Below are positions 14,693-21,459 of a stretch of DNA of 34,972 nt, piece after piece. Source of the stretch: a virus. The notes below the pieces were generated by a model. It saw only the letters and a program-made list of their open reading frames with translations, searched no databases and was not told where the DNA came from. The translations under genes were made by a program, and so were the position numbers. Location of the stretch: positions 1-34,972 of the IMG/VR virus record IMGVR_UViG_3300031800_000007, one strand, 5' to 3'. How positions within the stretch are numbered: position 1 is the first letter of the stretch; every line of letters starts with the position of its first letter.

Positions 14693-14818
14693 TTAGGTCT
14701 TTACTGTTTTCCGCTCCCGCCAAGTGCCTGGGACGATGGCATGACCACGCTTTTTACATTCCTGGGTCCAATGGACATCCCGAGCCTTCAACAATGAGCA
14801 CGAAGCACAATAAGCCAT
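14693..14818 (-). CDS. 41-residue zinc-knuckle protein
   Basis: ATG at 14818 shares bases with the stop of the previous gene (TGATG), and GAGG lies 8 bases upstream. The peptide begins MAYCASCSLLKARDVHW and contains ECKKRGH, giving a C-x2-C ... C-x4-H metal site. A longer reading of this frame overlaps the 59-residue gene and has no ribosome binding site. Function unknown. Confidence 0.55.
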   Translation of the reverse strand: MAYCASCSLLKARDVHWTQECKKRGHAIVPGTWRERKTVKT

Positions 14819-14997
14819 CAAATAATCCTCGGCCCACCACTCCACCGATAATTTCCGAGAGGACAATTCCTCACCCCATCGGAGCGGACTACCAAGGGCG
14901 TCCCATCGAACGGGCATGCTACCGGCGGCTCCCGTTCTTCCTCGCGCCGGATCTGCCGGTTCTCCTGCTGGACGGATGATAATTGTTCCCAACTCAT
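14818..14997 (-). CDS. 59-residue head-region protein with two Cys
   Basis: ATG at 14997 starts MSWEQLSSVQQENRQIRR, followed by PPVACPFDGTPL and NCPLGNYRW. Short proteins with an MSW-type helical start and a CPxDGxPL segment commonly lie between capsid and connector genes of siphoviruses. The CPFDG ... CPLG pair looks like a reduced zinc ribbon that has lost second Cys residues. It starts 7 bases after the upstream stop. Role unknown; probably a minor head protein. Confidence 0.6.
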   Translation of the reverse strand: MSWEQLSSVQQENRQIRREEEREPPVACPFDGTPLVVRSDGVRNCPLGNYRWSGGPRII

Positions 14998-15004
14998 GTG
15001 TTAT

Positions 15005-15484
15005 CTAGTCGTATTCAAGAGTGGCGCTGAAACTTATCGTGGCCGTCCCGTCCACTTCCTCTAATTCGAGTACGATGTCACCGGCCCCAGGGCCAGTGTT
15101 GCTCCCGGTAGGATTCGCCAACGTCACATCGGTCTGCCAGTTCGTTGAACCGTCAACGTCCTCACTCGAAATAGCCGTCAAATTATCAAGTGTCCTACCG
15201 GGTTTCAGAATCAATGGGACGTGCTCATTAAGAATTGTGTGCCCTGCACGTAACTGCCGGACATGGAAAAAGGTAACGCTTCCATTGGTGGCATCGACTT
15301 CTTCAACGACTCCCACCCGAAGGATCCAATCGCCGGTCCCTTCCTTGTCCAATTGGATGTTAAGACTTTTGGGGAAGAGCTCGGCGGCAGCCACATGCGG
15401 ATAGGAACTGCTGGATTTATCGACGAGGATGTAGCGGGTTGTCGCCGCTACATCCACCGCAGATACGTTTGCATAGAAACTCAT
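15005..15484 (-). CDS. Beta-rich structural protein, unknown
   Basis: 159 residues, almost entirely beta-prone, with features such as VDKSSSSYPHVAAAELFPKS and TLANPTGSNTGPGAGDIVLE. It has no membrane segment and no Cys. It lies between the beta-helix gene and the connector group. Candidates are a head decoration or fibre-like protein. I do not recognise a family. Confidence 0.6.
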   Translation of the reverse strand: MSFYANVSAVDVAATTRYILVDKSSSSYPHVAAAELFPKSLNIQLDKEGTGDWILRVGVVEEVDATNGSVTFFHVRQLRAGHTILNEHVPLILKPGRTLDNLTAISSEDVDGSTNWQTDVTLANPTGSNTGPGAGDIVLELEEVDGTATISFSATLEYD

Positions 15485-15486
15485 GC

Positions 15487-16761
15487 TTAGGCATCCACCA
15501 CTGGGTCGAGAAGGCCGGACTTATCGGCGGTATTCAGTACGTAGTTTTCAACCGCGTAGCCTGAAGTCCCGACGTCGCAGATGCCCGCTATGCCAGTGCT
15601 GCCGCACGCAAGGCCGTTGTATGCCGCCAGACCCGTGGCACCGTTGGTGAACAGGATAGCGCTGACCTGCGTGGTCCCGCCAAGTTGGACGATTAGGTTG
15701 TGATGAACGTTGAAGGACCGCACGCTGCCATCCCCGCTAATCGTGGCATCGGTGGCCCCATTCTGCAGCGTCAAGGTAAAAATGTTGTGGGCGATCTCGG
15801 GGCTATCGCAGCCAATCAGCCGGATCCACAATTGGGCCGAAGCTGCCGCCGTGGTTGTGTTGTGGTGACAGTTCAGGACTTTAAGGTTATCCGAGGCCGC
15901 AGTGGTCAAGAGGAACTGGATGATCTCTAACGCTGCCCCGGGGTCTTTCACGTCAACCGCATCTAACATCAGGTCCGACGCGGAACTGGAGAACATCACC
16001 ACCAGCTCGTTGACCGACGAGGTCACCACGATGTTCCGAATCAGCACCGAAGCCCCTGCGACCGTCCATGTGCTGCCAGTGGCGGACCAAGTGACTAACG
16101 GACGTGCTGCCCCGTGACCCAAACCGATTAAGGTGATCCCAGCCGTGTCGAACGCTACGCCCCCAGCAGCGGAGATCGTATCGGTGTGCCCCGTGAGAAC
16201 CAGAATGGTATCGCCCTGGCTGGCTGTACAGAGGTTGTGTGCCGAGTCGATGTCGGTAACGGCGCGGTCAGGGTGTTGGCCGAAGCCCGCTGTGGTCCCA
16301 CCAGTATCGGTTCCCGTATCTACAAAGAAGATATTCCCGGTTGTGAAAAAGGAATCCGAAATTACCGGGAAACCACCAGGCTGGGTCCGGTAAAACAACC
16401 CGCTCATCGGAGATGACCGCGTAACCCCGCCAGCAACGGCCAAGTACACCCAACGTTTGGTGCGCTTGTATGTCTCCCAGGTGACTGCCAGACGGTAATA
16501 GTAGCTTTCTACCTTGAACCAGACCCGGTTCTTACACCAAGTCAGTAACGGCTCTCTACGCGCCGTGCGCCAGTCGGGATCTGGGATAGGGCCGAACTGA
16601 AAGGCGACCATCCCAAGATATTGGCGAGAGAACCACCAGGGGCATTGACCCAGGTTGATCTTGAAGTAGCCCCGGATGTCGTCCAGGACCGCATAAAGCA
16701 CCACCAGGGCAATCACCAGAGGGTTGCCATGCAAATAAGGGGTTTTTAGTAACGTCCGCAC
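15487..16761 (-). CDS. Beta-helix protein with a membrane-like N-terminal domain
   Basis: 424 residues. GTG at 16761 is fixed by AAGGAGG eight bases upstream. Residues about 14-28 are strongly hydrophobic (PLVIALVVLYAVLDD), and residues 30-118 are Trp/Arg/Tyr-rich and unfamiliar. From about residue 135 it becomes a right-handed beta-helix (SQGDTILVLTGHTDTI, GITLIGLGHGAARP, repeated hydrophobic rungs, NCHHNTTT), a fold used by phage spikes and decoration proteins. The internal ATG at 16407 lacks a ribosome binding site, so the two parts appear genuinely fused. It lies in the head module rather than the tail, suggesting a capsid-surface appendage. Confidence 0.65.
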   Translation of the reverse strand: MRTLLKTPYLHGNPLVIALVVLYAVLDDIRGYFKINLGQCPWWFSRQYLGMVAFQFGPIPDPDWRTARREPLLTWCKNRVWFKVESYYYRLAVTWETYKRTKRWVYLAVAGGVTRSSPMSGLFYRTQPGGFPVISDSFFTTGNIFFVDTGTDTGGTTAGFGQHPDRAVTDIDSAHNLCTASQGDTILVLTGHTDTISAAGGVAFDTAGITLIGLGHGAARPLVTWSATGSTWTVAGASVLIRNIVVTSSVNELVVMFSSSASDLMLDAVDVKDPGAALEIIQFLLTTAASDNLKVLNCHHNTTTAAASAQLWIRLIGCDSPEIAHNIFTLTLQNGATDATISGDGSVRSFNVHHNLIVQLGGTTQVSAILFTNGATGLAAYNGLACGSTGIAGICDVGTSGYAVENYVLNTADKSGLLDPVVDA

Positions 16762-16803
16762 TTGTGCGACCTCCTTAGTTTTTCGGGGTTCTGACCCTTG
16801 TTA

Positions 16804-17019
16804 CTAAAGCCGATGTAATGGATGGACGGCGCCGCAAGCACACGTCCCATCTTGCCGGTAGCTGTGCTTGTGCCGTGGGGCCTCCTCGGCCTCTTCCTTG
16901 GTAGGCTCAAAAGGCAGCGGCTCTACGGAGAGCTCGTGCCCACATTCCGGGCAAGCCGAAGGGAAGGGACTGCCGTCATGGTTGGAGCTCCAATTCCTCC
17001 CACATCCTTCGCACTTCAT
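16804..17019 (-). CDS. Zinc-ribbon protein, SSNHDGS type, copy 1
   Basis: 71 residues. The N-terminal half is a classic zinc ribbon: CEGCG, then CPECG. An acidic linker is followed by a second Cys pair near the end (CACGAVH). GGAGG lies ten bases before the ATG, which overlaps the upstream stop by ATGA. The SSNHDGS segment and a 22-bp stretch of DNA are shared with the gene ending at 17427. It lies between capsid and beta-helix genes; function unknown. Confidence 0.65.
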   Translation of the reverse strand: MKCEGCGRNWSSNHDGSPFPSACPECGHELSVEPLPFEPTKEEAEEAPRHKHSYRQDGTCACGAVHPLHRL

Positions 17020-17147
17020 TTCTGCCGTACCTCCGATGGCTTCCGGCGGCTGATCTGCTTGTCCTCCGGCGGCCGGTCGAGGCCACGAATGGGACGACCC
17101 TTTCCCCGGGTCCGCCGCGGTCGTTTATTCGGGTTCGCCAGCGTCAT
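17016..17147 (-). CDS. 43-residue basic peptide gene between zinc-ribbon genes
   Basis: A frame from ATG 17147 to TGA 17016 encodes MTLANPNKRPRRTRGKGRPI followed by RGLDRPPEDKQISRRK. It bridges the gap between two zinc-ribbon genes, overlapping the upstream gene by 23 bases and the downstream ATG by ATGA. The strongly basic N-terminus suggests nucleic-acid contact. The ribosome binding site is weak, so translation would depend on coupling. Confidence 0.45.
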   Translation of the reverse strand: MTLANPNKRPRRTRGKGRPIRGLDRPPEDKQISRRKPSEVRQK

Positions 17148-17445
17148 CTTCGTCTTCATCGGTGATCGGTTTCGGCTTCGGCCTCGTCACGATGCGACCC
17201 ACTCCCGGGCCGTACCACTTGGCTTCTTTCAAGGCCATCTTGTTTGCGAATTCCAACACCTTCGTCGGGTCCATGGGTCCGCCACAGCGTGGGCAGTCAG
17301 GAGACGGCGCTTTACGCCAATCCATGACTATCACGGGGCGACCGTCCGAGCGTTCTTCAACGGTTGAGCAATCCGTCTTCAACCCGCAATAATCACAGAC
17401 GCAACATATCGCGAGATTCTGTTCGACTATTCGCGCTTGGACCAT
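17125..17445 (-). CDS. Zinc-binding protein with two Cys pairs
   Basis: 106 residues. CCVCDYCGLKTDC near residue 15 and CPRCGG near residue 50 form a two-pair zinc site separated by a beta segment. The C-terminus is acidic (ITDEDEDDAGEPE). GAGAGG precedes the ATG. It lies in a run of four small genes between the capsid and beta-helix genes, three of them with zinc motifs. Function unknown. Confidence 0.65.
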   Translation of the reverse strand: MVQARIVEQNLAICCVCDYCGLKTDCSTVEERSDGRPVIVMDWRKAPSPDCPRCGGPMDPTKVLEFANKMALKEAKWYGPGVGRIVTRPKPKPITDEDEDDAGEPE

Positions 17446-17888
17446 GATTCAACCTCTCTTTCGTCGGATACGACCAGCCAAAGCCGGTCGCACAGTTTGC
17501 ACCTATCTGTATGGCGACTGCCGTCATGGTTGGAGCTGCAGCGGGCCCCACAGAAGCCGCAATATAGGATCCCATTGGCGTCAATCCTGGCTTCGACTAC
17601 TTCGGTGGTGTGGGGCACCTGCCCGTACCGTCTCCCAAGGCGCACAGGCCACCAATAAGCAACCTCTTCGGGCCACTCCCCTGTATACGACCGCCATACC
17701 ACTGCCTGTGCCCTGAACCGCCTTAGAAGCGCAGAGTCGAGATATTCCATCACGGGATGCACCCAGGGCAGATCCGATAGCGCCGGGTCATCCACGATGT
17801 CCCGCATGTCCTCGAACCACTGCATATACGGAACGTCCGGGGGTACTTCCCGTTTATTCCCTTGCGGATGTATGAGCGTGGTGGTCAT
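17427..17888 (-). CDS. Zinc-ribbon protein, SSNHDGS type, copy 2
   Basis: 153 residues. An N-terminal region of about 100 residues (Trp-rich, RDIVDDPALSDLPWVHPVME) is followed by CGFCGARCSSNHDGS and CKLC. The zinc module matches the ribbon of the 71-residue protein at 16804-17019, including a 22-bp identical DNA stretch, while the N-terminal domain is unique. The start has a poor ribosome binding site, 3 bases after the upstream stop. Function unknown. Confidence 0.6.
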   Translation of the reverse strand: MTTTLIHPQGNKREVPPDVPYMQWFEDMRDIVDDPALSDLPWVHPVMEYLDSALLRRFRAQAVVWRSYTGEWPEEVAYWWPVRLGRRYGQVPHTTEVVEARIDANGILYCGFCGARCSSNHDGSRHTDRCKLCDRLWLVVSDEREVESWSKRE

Positions 17889-17891
17889 CGC

Positions 17892-18425
17892 TTAGGCAGA
17901 TGAAACTGTCTTGGTGTCCACGTAGACATTATTATCCGACCTTGCGCCCTGAAGTTCTTTCCGCAGAGAGACGGAGCCATAGCGGATCAACTGACCGAAA
18001 CAGTCGTCTTGGCCTCCGTTGTCATCTTCCTTGACCAGAGCCCGAACGAAATAGAACGGGAGGGAACCGGTGCCGGAAGTCGCCGTAATGTCTAGGGCGA
18101 AGTCCTCTGCCCTGACTTCGATGACCACGAAATCGCCGTCAGAGCCGATTTTGTTGTCCGTGTCGTAGTTGCCGCCCGATGCGTCGGTTGTCAGATCCTT
18201 GACGTTGCCGCCAGACGAGGTGTCCGCTTGTTGTAGCCGAACCTCGTCCAACTCGTCAGAGCTGTTGAAGGTTCCAAGCTCCACCTGCAAGATGCACCGC
18301 TCGAAGGTCTTCATTGAGACATAAGCCGAGTTGTTGGTCGCGGCGCCGATGTCGATAGTCGCGGCCCGTGTGCTGCCCGGCTCAACTACAGACCAAATCG
18401 AATGTTCCGAGAGTCTTTCGCTCAT
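17892..18425 (-). CDS. Probable capsid-associated (decoration-type) protein
   Basis: 177 residues, acidic, beta-rich, starting directly after the major capsid gene. It contains AATIDIGAATNNSAYVSMKT and a Gly/Asp-rich middle resembling siphovirus head-accessory proteins. AGGAGA lies at good spacing before the ATG. Decoration is inferred from gene order and composition; no catalytic motif is present. Confidence 0.6.
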   Translation of the reverse strand: MSERLSEHSIWSVVEPGSTRAATIDIGAATNNSAYVSMKTFERCILQVELGTFNSSDELDEVRLQQADTSSGGNVKDLTTDASGGNYDTDNKIGSDGDFVVIEVRAEDFALDITATSGTGSLPFYFVRALVKEDDNGGQDDCFGQLIRYGSVSLRKELQGARSDNNVYVDTKTVSSA

Positions 18426-18451
18426 TGTCTTCTCCTATTTCCCGCCGCTGC

Positions 18452-19894
18452 TTACGACCGAACAGCCAGGTTAATAAAGGGGCTGAAGGTGTTGGACCCG
18501 TTCCGAGGGGTCAGCGCGGAGTCGATCCAAGGCTTACCATCCAGCCGTTCGATGAACCGCCACTCGGTTTCATCGGTATTGAACCGGGTGTGCATGGAGC
18601 TGGCTACCTCGAGGCTCTGCCGGTCACCTATGAGGTAGTAGCTCAGGTCTGTGAAGTAAATGTCGCCTGCGGCCCCGAGAGTCTGGGCCTTCTCCGTGAA
18701 GAGTACCGGGCGACCCAAGATGGTCGCAGGGGGGCCGGCTACGCCGTTGTTTATCCAGACGGCGGACCCGCCAGTCCCTACGTTCAAGGCCATGGTGGCG
18801 AGCTGGGGGAAGGTATCGTTGTGGGCTATCCATACCGCATTCCCGAGGGACATCGGCAGCATCCGGGAGTACATTTTGATTAGGTTTTCCCAAACGATGG
18901 TGGTCGCGGCCTGGCCTGTCTCTTTGGCTACCGACACCAGGGCGTCAGCATTGAGAATGCCGATGGGCTGGCCGGCGCCTACCCCGTTGATGAAAGCGTC
19001 ATCTTCAAAGTATGCGAGGGCCTGGGAGAACAAGCGATTCAGCAATGCCTCTAGAGAGATCGCGCTGTCCTTGATTAGCTCATTTGCAACGCGAGTCCCA
19101 CCCATGAGCTTTTTGGCTTCCAGCGCCACTTGGCTGAAGGTGGGCTCACTCTGGGTGAAACTGCCGGACTCGGGAGTCCAAAACGCCTGGATGCCGCCGA
19201 AGACTGTAGTCGCATGGGACGTATCCCGGATGGCGGGGATCTTTACCTTGAGGGTTGTCATGGGGATGACCATGGCACGGGGACGCACGATAGCTTGCTC
19301 TAGCGCCAAGGAGAGGAGTTGGACCCGGAACTCCTCGGGCACAAGGAAGCCGCCAGCATCGCCCTGAGACTCACCCAACACCTTGTAGTGAGCATCGGTC
19401 AGCTTATCCCATGGGGCCCGGTTACCACTGGCTAACGCCTTTTGGGTCTGCCAGTCAATCCCAATATAGTAATCGGAGATCCGCTGGAACGTGCCGTCCA
19501 TTACGGCCCCCGGCGCTTCCGGCTCGTACATGGCCAGCGCCGCCGCCTTCCGGGCCGGGGTCATCATGGAAAGAGGGTTGCCGCCTTTAAACCAGGGCAA
19601 CTCCTGCCCACCGTTGTAGGCCATCTGCCGGGCAACGCTCTGGTCCATGGGGATACGTTTGAGCTTCCCCCCAAAGCCGTTGTCATCCATAAACTCTTTC
19701 AGGCCCTCTTCCATCATCTCGCGGCCTTGAGCCAACAGATCAGGGTCTTTACTGTGGACCTCAGTCGCGTAACCCTTGACGAATTGCTTAAACCCGGCAG
19801 GGTCTTGCATGAGGGCTCTTAACTTGGTTTCATCGTTCAGCACGTCTTCCAAGTCGGCTGCATTGCCGGGAATCTTCAAAGTGATTTCAGCCAT
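18452..19894 (-). CDS. Major capsid protein, HK97 fold
   Basis: 480 residues. The N-terminal 165 or so residues are charged and helical, like the scaffolding delta domain, and are followed by the HK97 core (GDAGGFLVPEEFRVQLL, then KIPAIRDTSHATTVFGGIQ, LMGGTRVANELIKDS, FINGVGAGQPIGILN). The beta-hairpin and C-terminal regions follow the normal pattern. It overlaps the protease stop by 8 bases, with GGAGG upstream. Protease cleavage near residue 165 is expected from the HK97 paradigm. Confidence 0.95.
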   Translation of the reverse strand: MAEITLKIPGNAADLEDVLNDETKLRALMQDPAGFKQFVKGYATEVHSKDPDLLAQGREMMEEGLKEFMDDNGFGGKLKRIPMDQSVARQMAYNGGQELPWFKGGNPLSMMTPARKAAALAMYEPEAPGAVMDGTFQRISDYYIGIDWQTQKALASGNRAPWDKLTDAHYKVLGESQGDAGGFLVPEEFRVQLLSLALEQAIVRPRAMVIPMTTLKVKIPAIRDTSHATTVFGGIQAFWTPESGSFTQSEPTFSQVALEAKKLMGGTRVANELIKDSAISLEALLNRLFSQALAYFEDDAFINGVGAGQPIGILNADALVSVAKETGQAATTIVWENLIKMYSRMLPMSLGNAVWIAHNDTFPQLATMALNVGTGGSAVWINNGVAGPPATILGRPVLFTEKAQTLGAAGDIYFTDLSYYLIGDRQSLEVASSMHTRFNTDETEWRFIERLDGKPWIDSALTPRNGSNTFSPFINLAVRS

Positions 19895-20783
19895 GGGTCA
19901 GAGCCTCCTCTATTGCCTCTCGGAATATCTCGCGGTAGTTGATGGGGCTGATTGCCTTCCCGCCGTCGTGGTCATGGGAGCCGTTCCCGTCGGCGTCGTG
20001 CTCGCCATGCCCAGCCTTCAAAATCAATTTGGCTAGTTTAGTATCCCGGTCGGGGTCATCGGCGTCTACGTCCGGCTCAGGGCCGCCAGGGTGGGTGTGG
20101 AGTAGCTTGACCAATGGGGCCATAGCTTGTTCCAAGTCGTCCATCCGCAGGCCGATGTCTTTCAGGAAGGCCCGCAGCTCATCGTCATCCTGGGGGCCAG
20201 CGCCCTTATCGTCATCAATAGTGATGGTAATTAGCTTTTCCGCTATCATGTCGTCAATGAGCGGGTGAAGCCCTATCATGCGCTGCATTGCGTCCGGGTT
20301 GCTCGGGACCGATACCTGGGAAACTTCCAGGAGTTGCTGGCCGTTAAATTCAAAGTTCTGGAAGAACTCATTCTTCCCGTCAATTTCCTTGGCCTTGCTC
20401 ATATCGGGGATAAAGCCAACGCTAAATGCGGCCCCGCCATCCTTAGCGATATCAAAGGCGATGTCTGCGTTCTGCTGGCCGCGACCAATCCGGTAGGTGG
20501 CCTCCCCGATTAACTTCTTACCCTTGACTTCCATAGAATCCCACCGGCCGATCACCGCTTCCAGAGAGCCGTAGCGATGGGAATCAAGCATGACCGGGTT
20601 TTTCATAAAGTTGTCGAGATCCCATCCCGCCTGCCGGATGATGTCACCATCCCGGTCTCGCGTCTCGGTGGACACGACGGCCTCAACCCGGCCAGCCTTA
20701 CGATCAATGACCTTGACCTCGCCACGCTCAAAGAGGCGGATGACATTGGGCCGTGGGCTGTCCTTACTGCCAGTAGGGTTCAT
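19887..20783 (-). CDS. Prohead maturation protease (HK97 gp4-like, S78 family)
   Basis: 298 residues. The protease core spans about residues 20-165, with the expected His (MLDSHRYGS, His 69) and Ser (GGAAFSVGF, Ser 121) and the strand EVSQVSVPSNPDA. Residues 190-298 form an acidic, His-rich tail (HTHPGGPEPDVDADDPDRD, HGEHDADGNGSHDHDGG) that may act as scaffold or bind metal. It cleaves the capsid delta domain during prohead maturation. The next gene is the capsid, as expected. Confidence 0.9.
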   Translation of the reverse strand: MNPTGSKDSPRPNVIRLFERGEVKVIDRKAGRVEAVVSTETRDRDGDIIRQAGWDLDNFMKNPVMLDSHRYGSLEAVIGRWDSMEVKGKKLIGEATYRIGRGQQNADIAFDIAKDGGAAFSVGFIPDMSKAKEIDGKNEFFQNFEFNGQQLLEVSQVSVPSNPDAMQRMIGLHPLIDDMIAEKLITITIDDDKGAGPQDDDELRAFLKDIGLRMDDLEQAMAPLVKLLHTHPGGPEPDVDADDPDRDTKLAKLILKAGHGEHDADGNGSHDHDGGKAISPINYREIFREAIEEALTHG

Positions 20784-20789
20784 GCCTTT

Positions 20790-20900
20790 TCAATCCTGCT
20801 CACGGGCCCCACAGTATGCTTCGGGGTCACGAATGTCGTTGCTTTGAGCCCAGGCGATACACTCATCCCAAGTCATCTCACAGTTAGGACCGGTTGGCAT
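20790..20900 (-). CDS. 36-residue protein with a DPEAYCGA motif
   Basis: ATG at 20900 opens MPTGPNCEMTWDECIAWAQ, ending DPEAYCGAREQD at TGA 20790, 6 bases before the protease. A D-x-C-(I/V)-A ... D-P-E-A-Y-C-G segment recurs as a short module near prohead proteases and in head proteins of many phages, so I consider this real. Its start lies within the stop region of the gene before it. Function unknown. Confidence 0.6.
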   Translation of the reverse strand: MPTGPNCEMTWDECIAWAQSNDIRDPEAYCGAREQD

Positions 20901-21021
20901 CTGCTAGGCACCGTCTCGCTAATCTCACGCCGTTAAACAGGACCATTGGTATCCCATGCCCAGCCCATCGGGTTGCACTGTAATAACCTCTGAATAATCC
21001 AACAGCGAGGTTCAGCGGCAT
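20884..21021 (-). CDS. 45-residue protein in the head module
   Basis: ATG at 21021 overlaps the previous stop; GGGAGTG lies upstream. It encodes MPLNLAVGLFRGYYSATRW followed by AGHGIPMVLFNGVRLARRC. A longer frame reaching 21246 lies over the previous gene and has no site, so the short form is preferred. The Gly/aromatic pattern looks protein-like, but I know no family. Confidence 0.45.
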   Translation of the reverse strand: MPLNLAVGLFRGYYSATRWAGHGIPMVLFNGVRLARRCLADANRS

Positions 21022-21230
21022 ACCATCACTCCCAAGGGATTCACCTGGTGGTCGTCCCAGGGCTGTCGGCATCGGGGGCAGCGCCCGGGATCCTGATTGG
21101 AGCGCGCCGCCTTGCAGGATCGTCTTTTCGGTTTTACCGAAGGGTTGGTGCTTACCCACACAGTGTCGGTGCTGTTGGCAGTGGTGGTAGTTGCCTCGTA
21201 ATAAATCACTTCGCCAACTTGATAAAACAT
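21012..21230 (-). CDS. Small zinc-ribbon-like protein
   Basis: 72 residues, beginning MFYQVGEVIYYEATTTT. The C-terminal half has SCKAARSNQDPGRCPRCRQ and ends MVCR, giving about four Cys for a zinc site. AGAGGTGGG precedes the ATG at 21230. It is the first gene after the 229-bp intergenic region with the terminator, so its expression depends on readthrough or a nearby promoter. Confidence 0.6.
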   Translation of the reverse strand: MFYQVGEVIYYEATTTTANSTDTVWVSTNPSVKPKRRSCKAARSNQDPGRCPRCRQPWDDHQVNPLGVMVCR

Positions 21231-21243
21231 CCCACCTCTCAGG

Positions 21244-21279
21244 CAATAAAAAAGCGCGAAACCTATAAAGGCTCGCGCT
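21244..21279 (-). terminator. Rho-independent terminator between portal and capsid modules
   Basis: On the minus strand AGCGCGA (21279-21273) and TCGCGCT (21259-21253) form a 7-bp stem, with an inner CCT/AGG pairing, followed directly by six T (21253-21248) and then ATT. This is a textbook intrinsic terminator. It ends only 14 bases before the next start codon (ATG at 21230), so it stands in front of the capsid genes and may be an attenuator. Confidence 0.85.
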
Positions 21280-21332
21280 GCGTCTAGCGTCTGGCTGAGA
21301 CTCTGGAATCGGCTCTGCGTCTAGCGTCTGGC
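21278..21332 (-). repeat. 18-bp direct repeat in the intergenic region
   Basis: Two exact 18-base copies lie at 21278-21295 and 21315-21332, 37 bases apart. On the minus strand each reads GCCAGACGCTAGACGCAG and contains two GACGC units. The proximal copy abuts the terminator stem. They could bind a regulator or form part of a structured leader. Confidence 0.75.
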
Positions 21333-21423
21333 CGGTCTACTTATTCAGTTGTTAGGGCCGGCGGGATTGTTAGTTCAGACCACACAACCCCACCGGCGCA
21401 GGTGGGAACCGTGCCAAGACCAA

Positions 21424-21451
21424 AGTATCATGGCCTGAGCGCGGTTGTCAA
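21424..21451 (-). promoter_or_regulatory. Candidate promoter just after the portal gene
   Basis: A perfect -35 TTGACA (21451-21446) starts 8 bases after the portal stop. A 16-base spacer leads to GATACT (21429-21424, 4 of 6 consensus); TACTTT at an 18-base spacer is an alternative. Predicted initiation near 21418 gives a transcript of about 175 nt up to the terminator. Confidence 0.5.
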
Positions 21452-21459
21452 TTCCAAGG

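Larger units (their letters stand above)
21244..21418 (-). ncRNA. Candidate short structured RNA or attenuated leader
   Basis: This interval between the predicted promoter and the intrinsic terminator has no convincing reading frame. It holds a CCCACC/GGTGGG hairpin (21389-21406), the 18-base direct repeat and the terminator hairpin. It could be a small RNA of about 175 nt, or a leader controlling entry into the capsid operon. It does not resemble an RNA family that I recognise. Confidence 0.4.

Noticed and set aside
14693-14992. 99-codon frame starting TTG
   Set aside because: The N-terminal part overlaps the 59-residue MSWEQ gene, has no ribosome binding site, and its credible part is the short gene starting at 14818.
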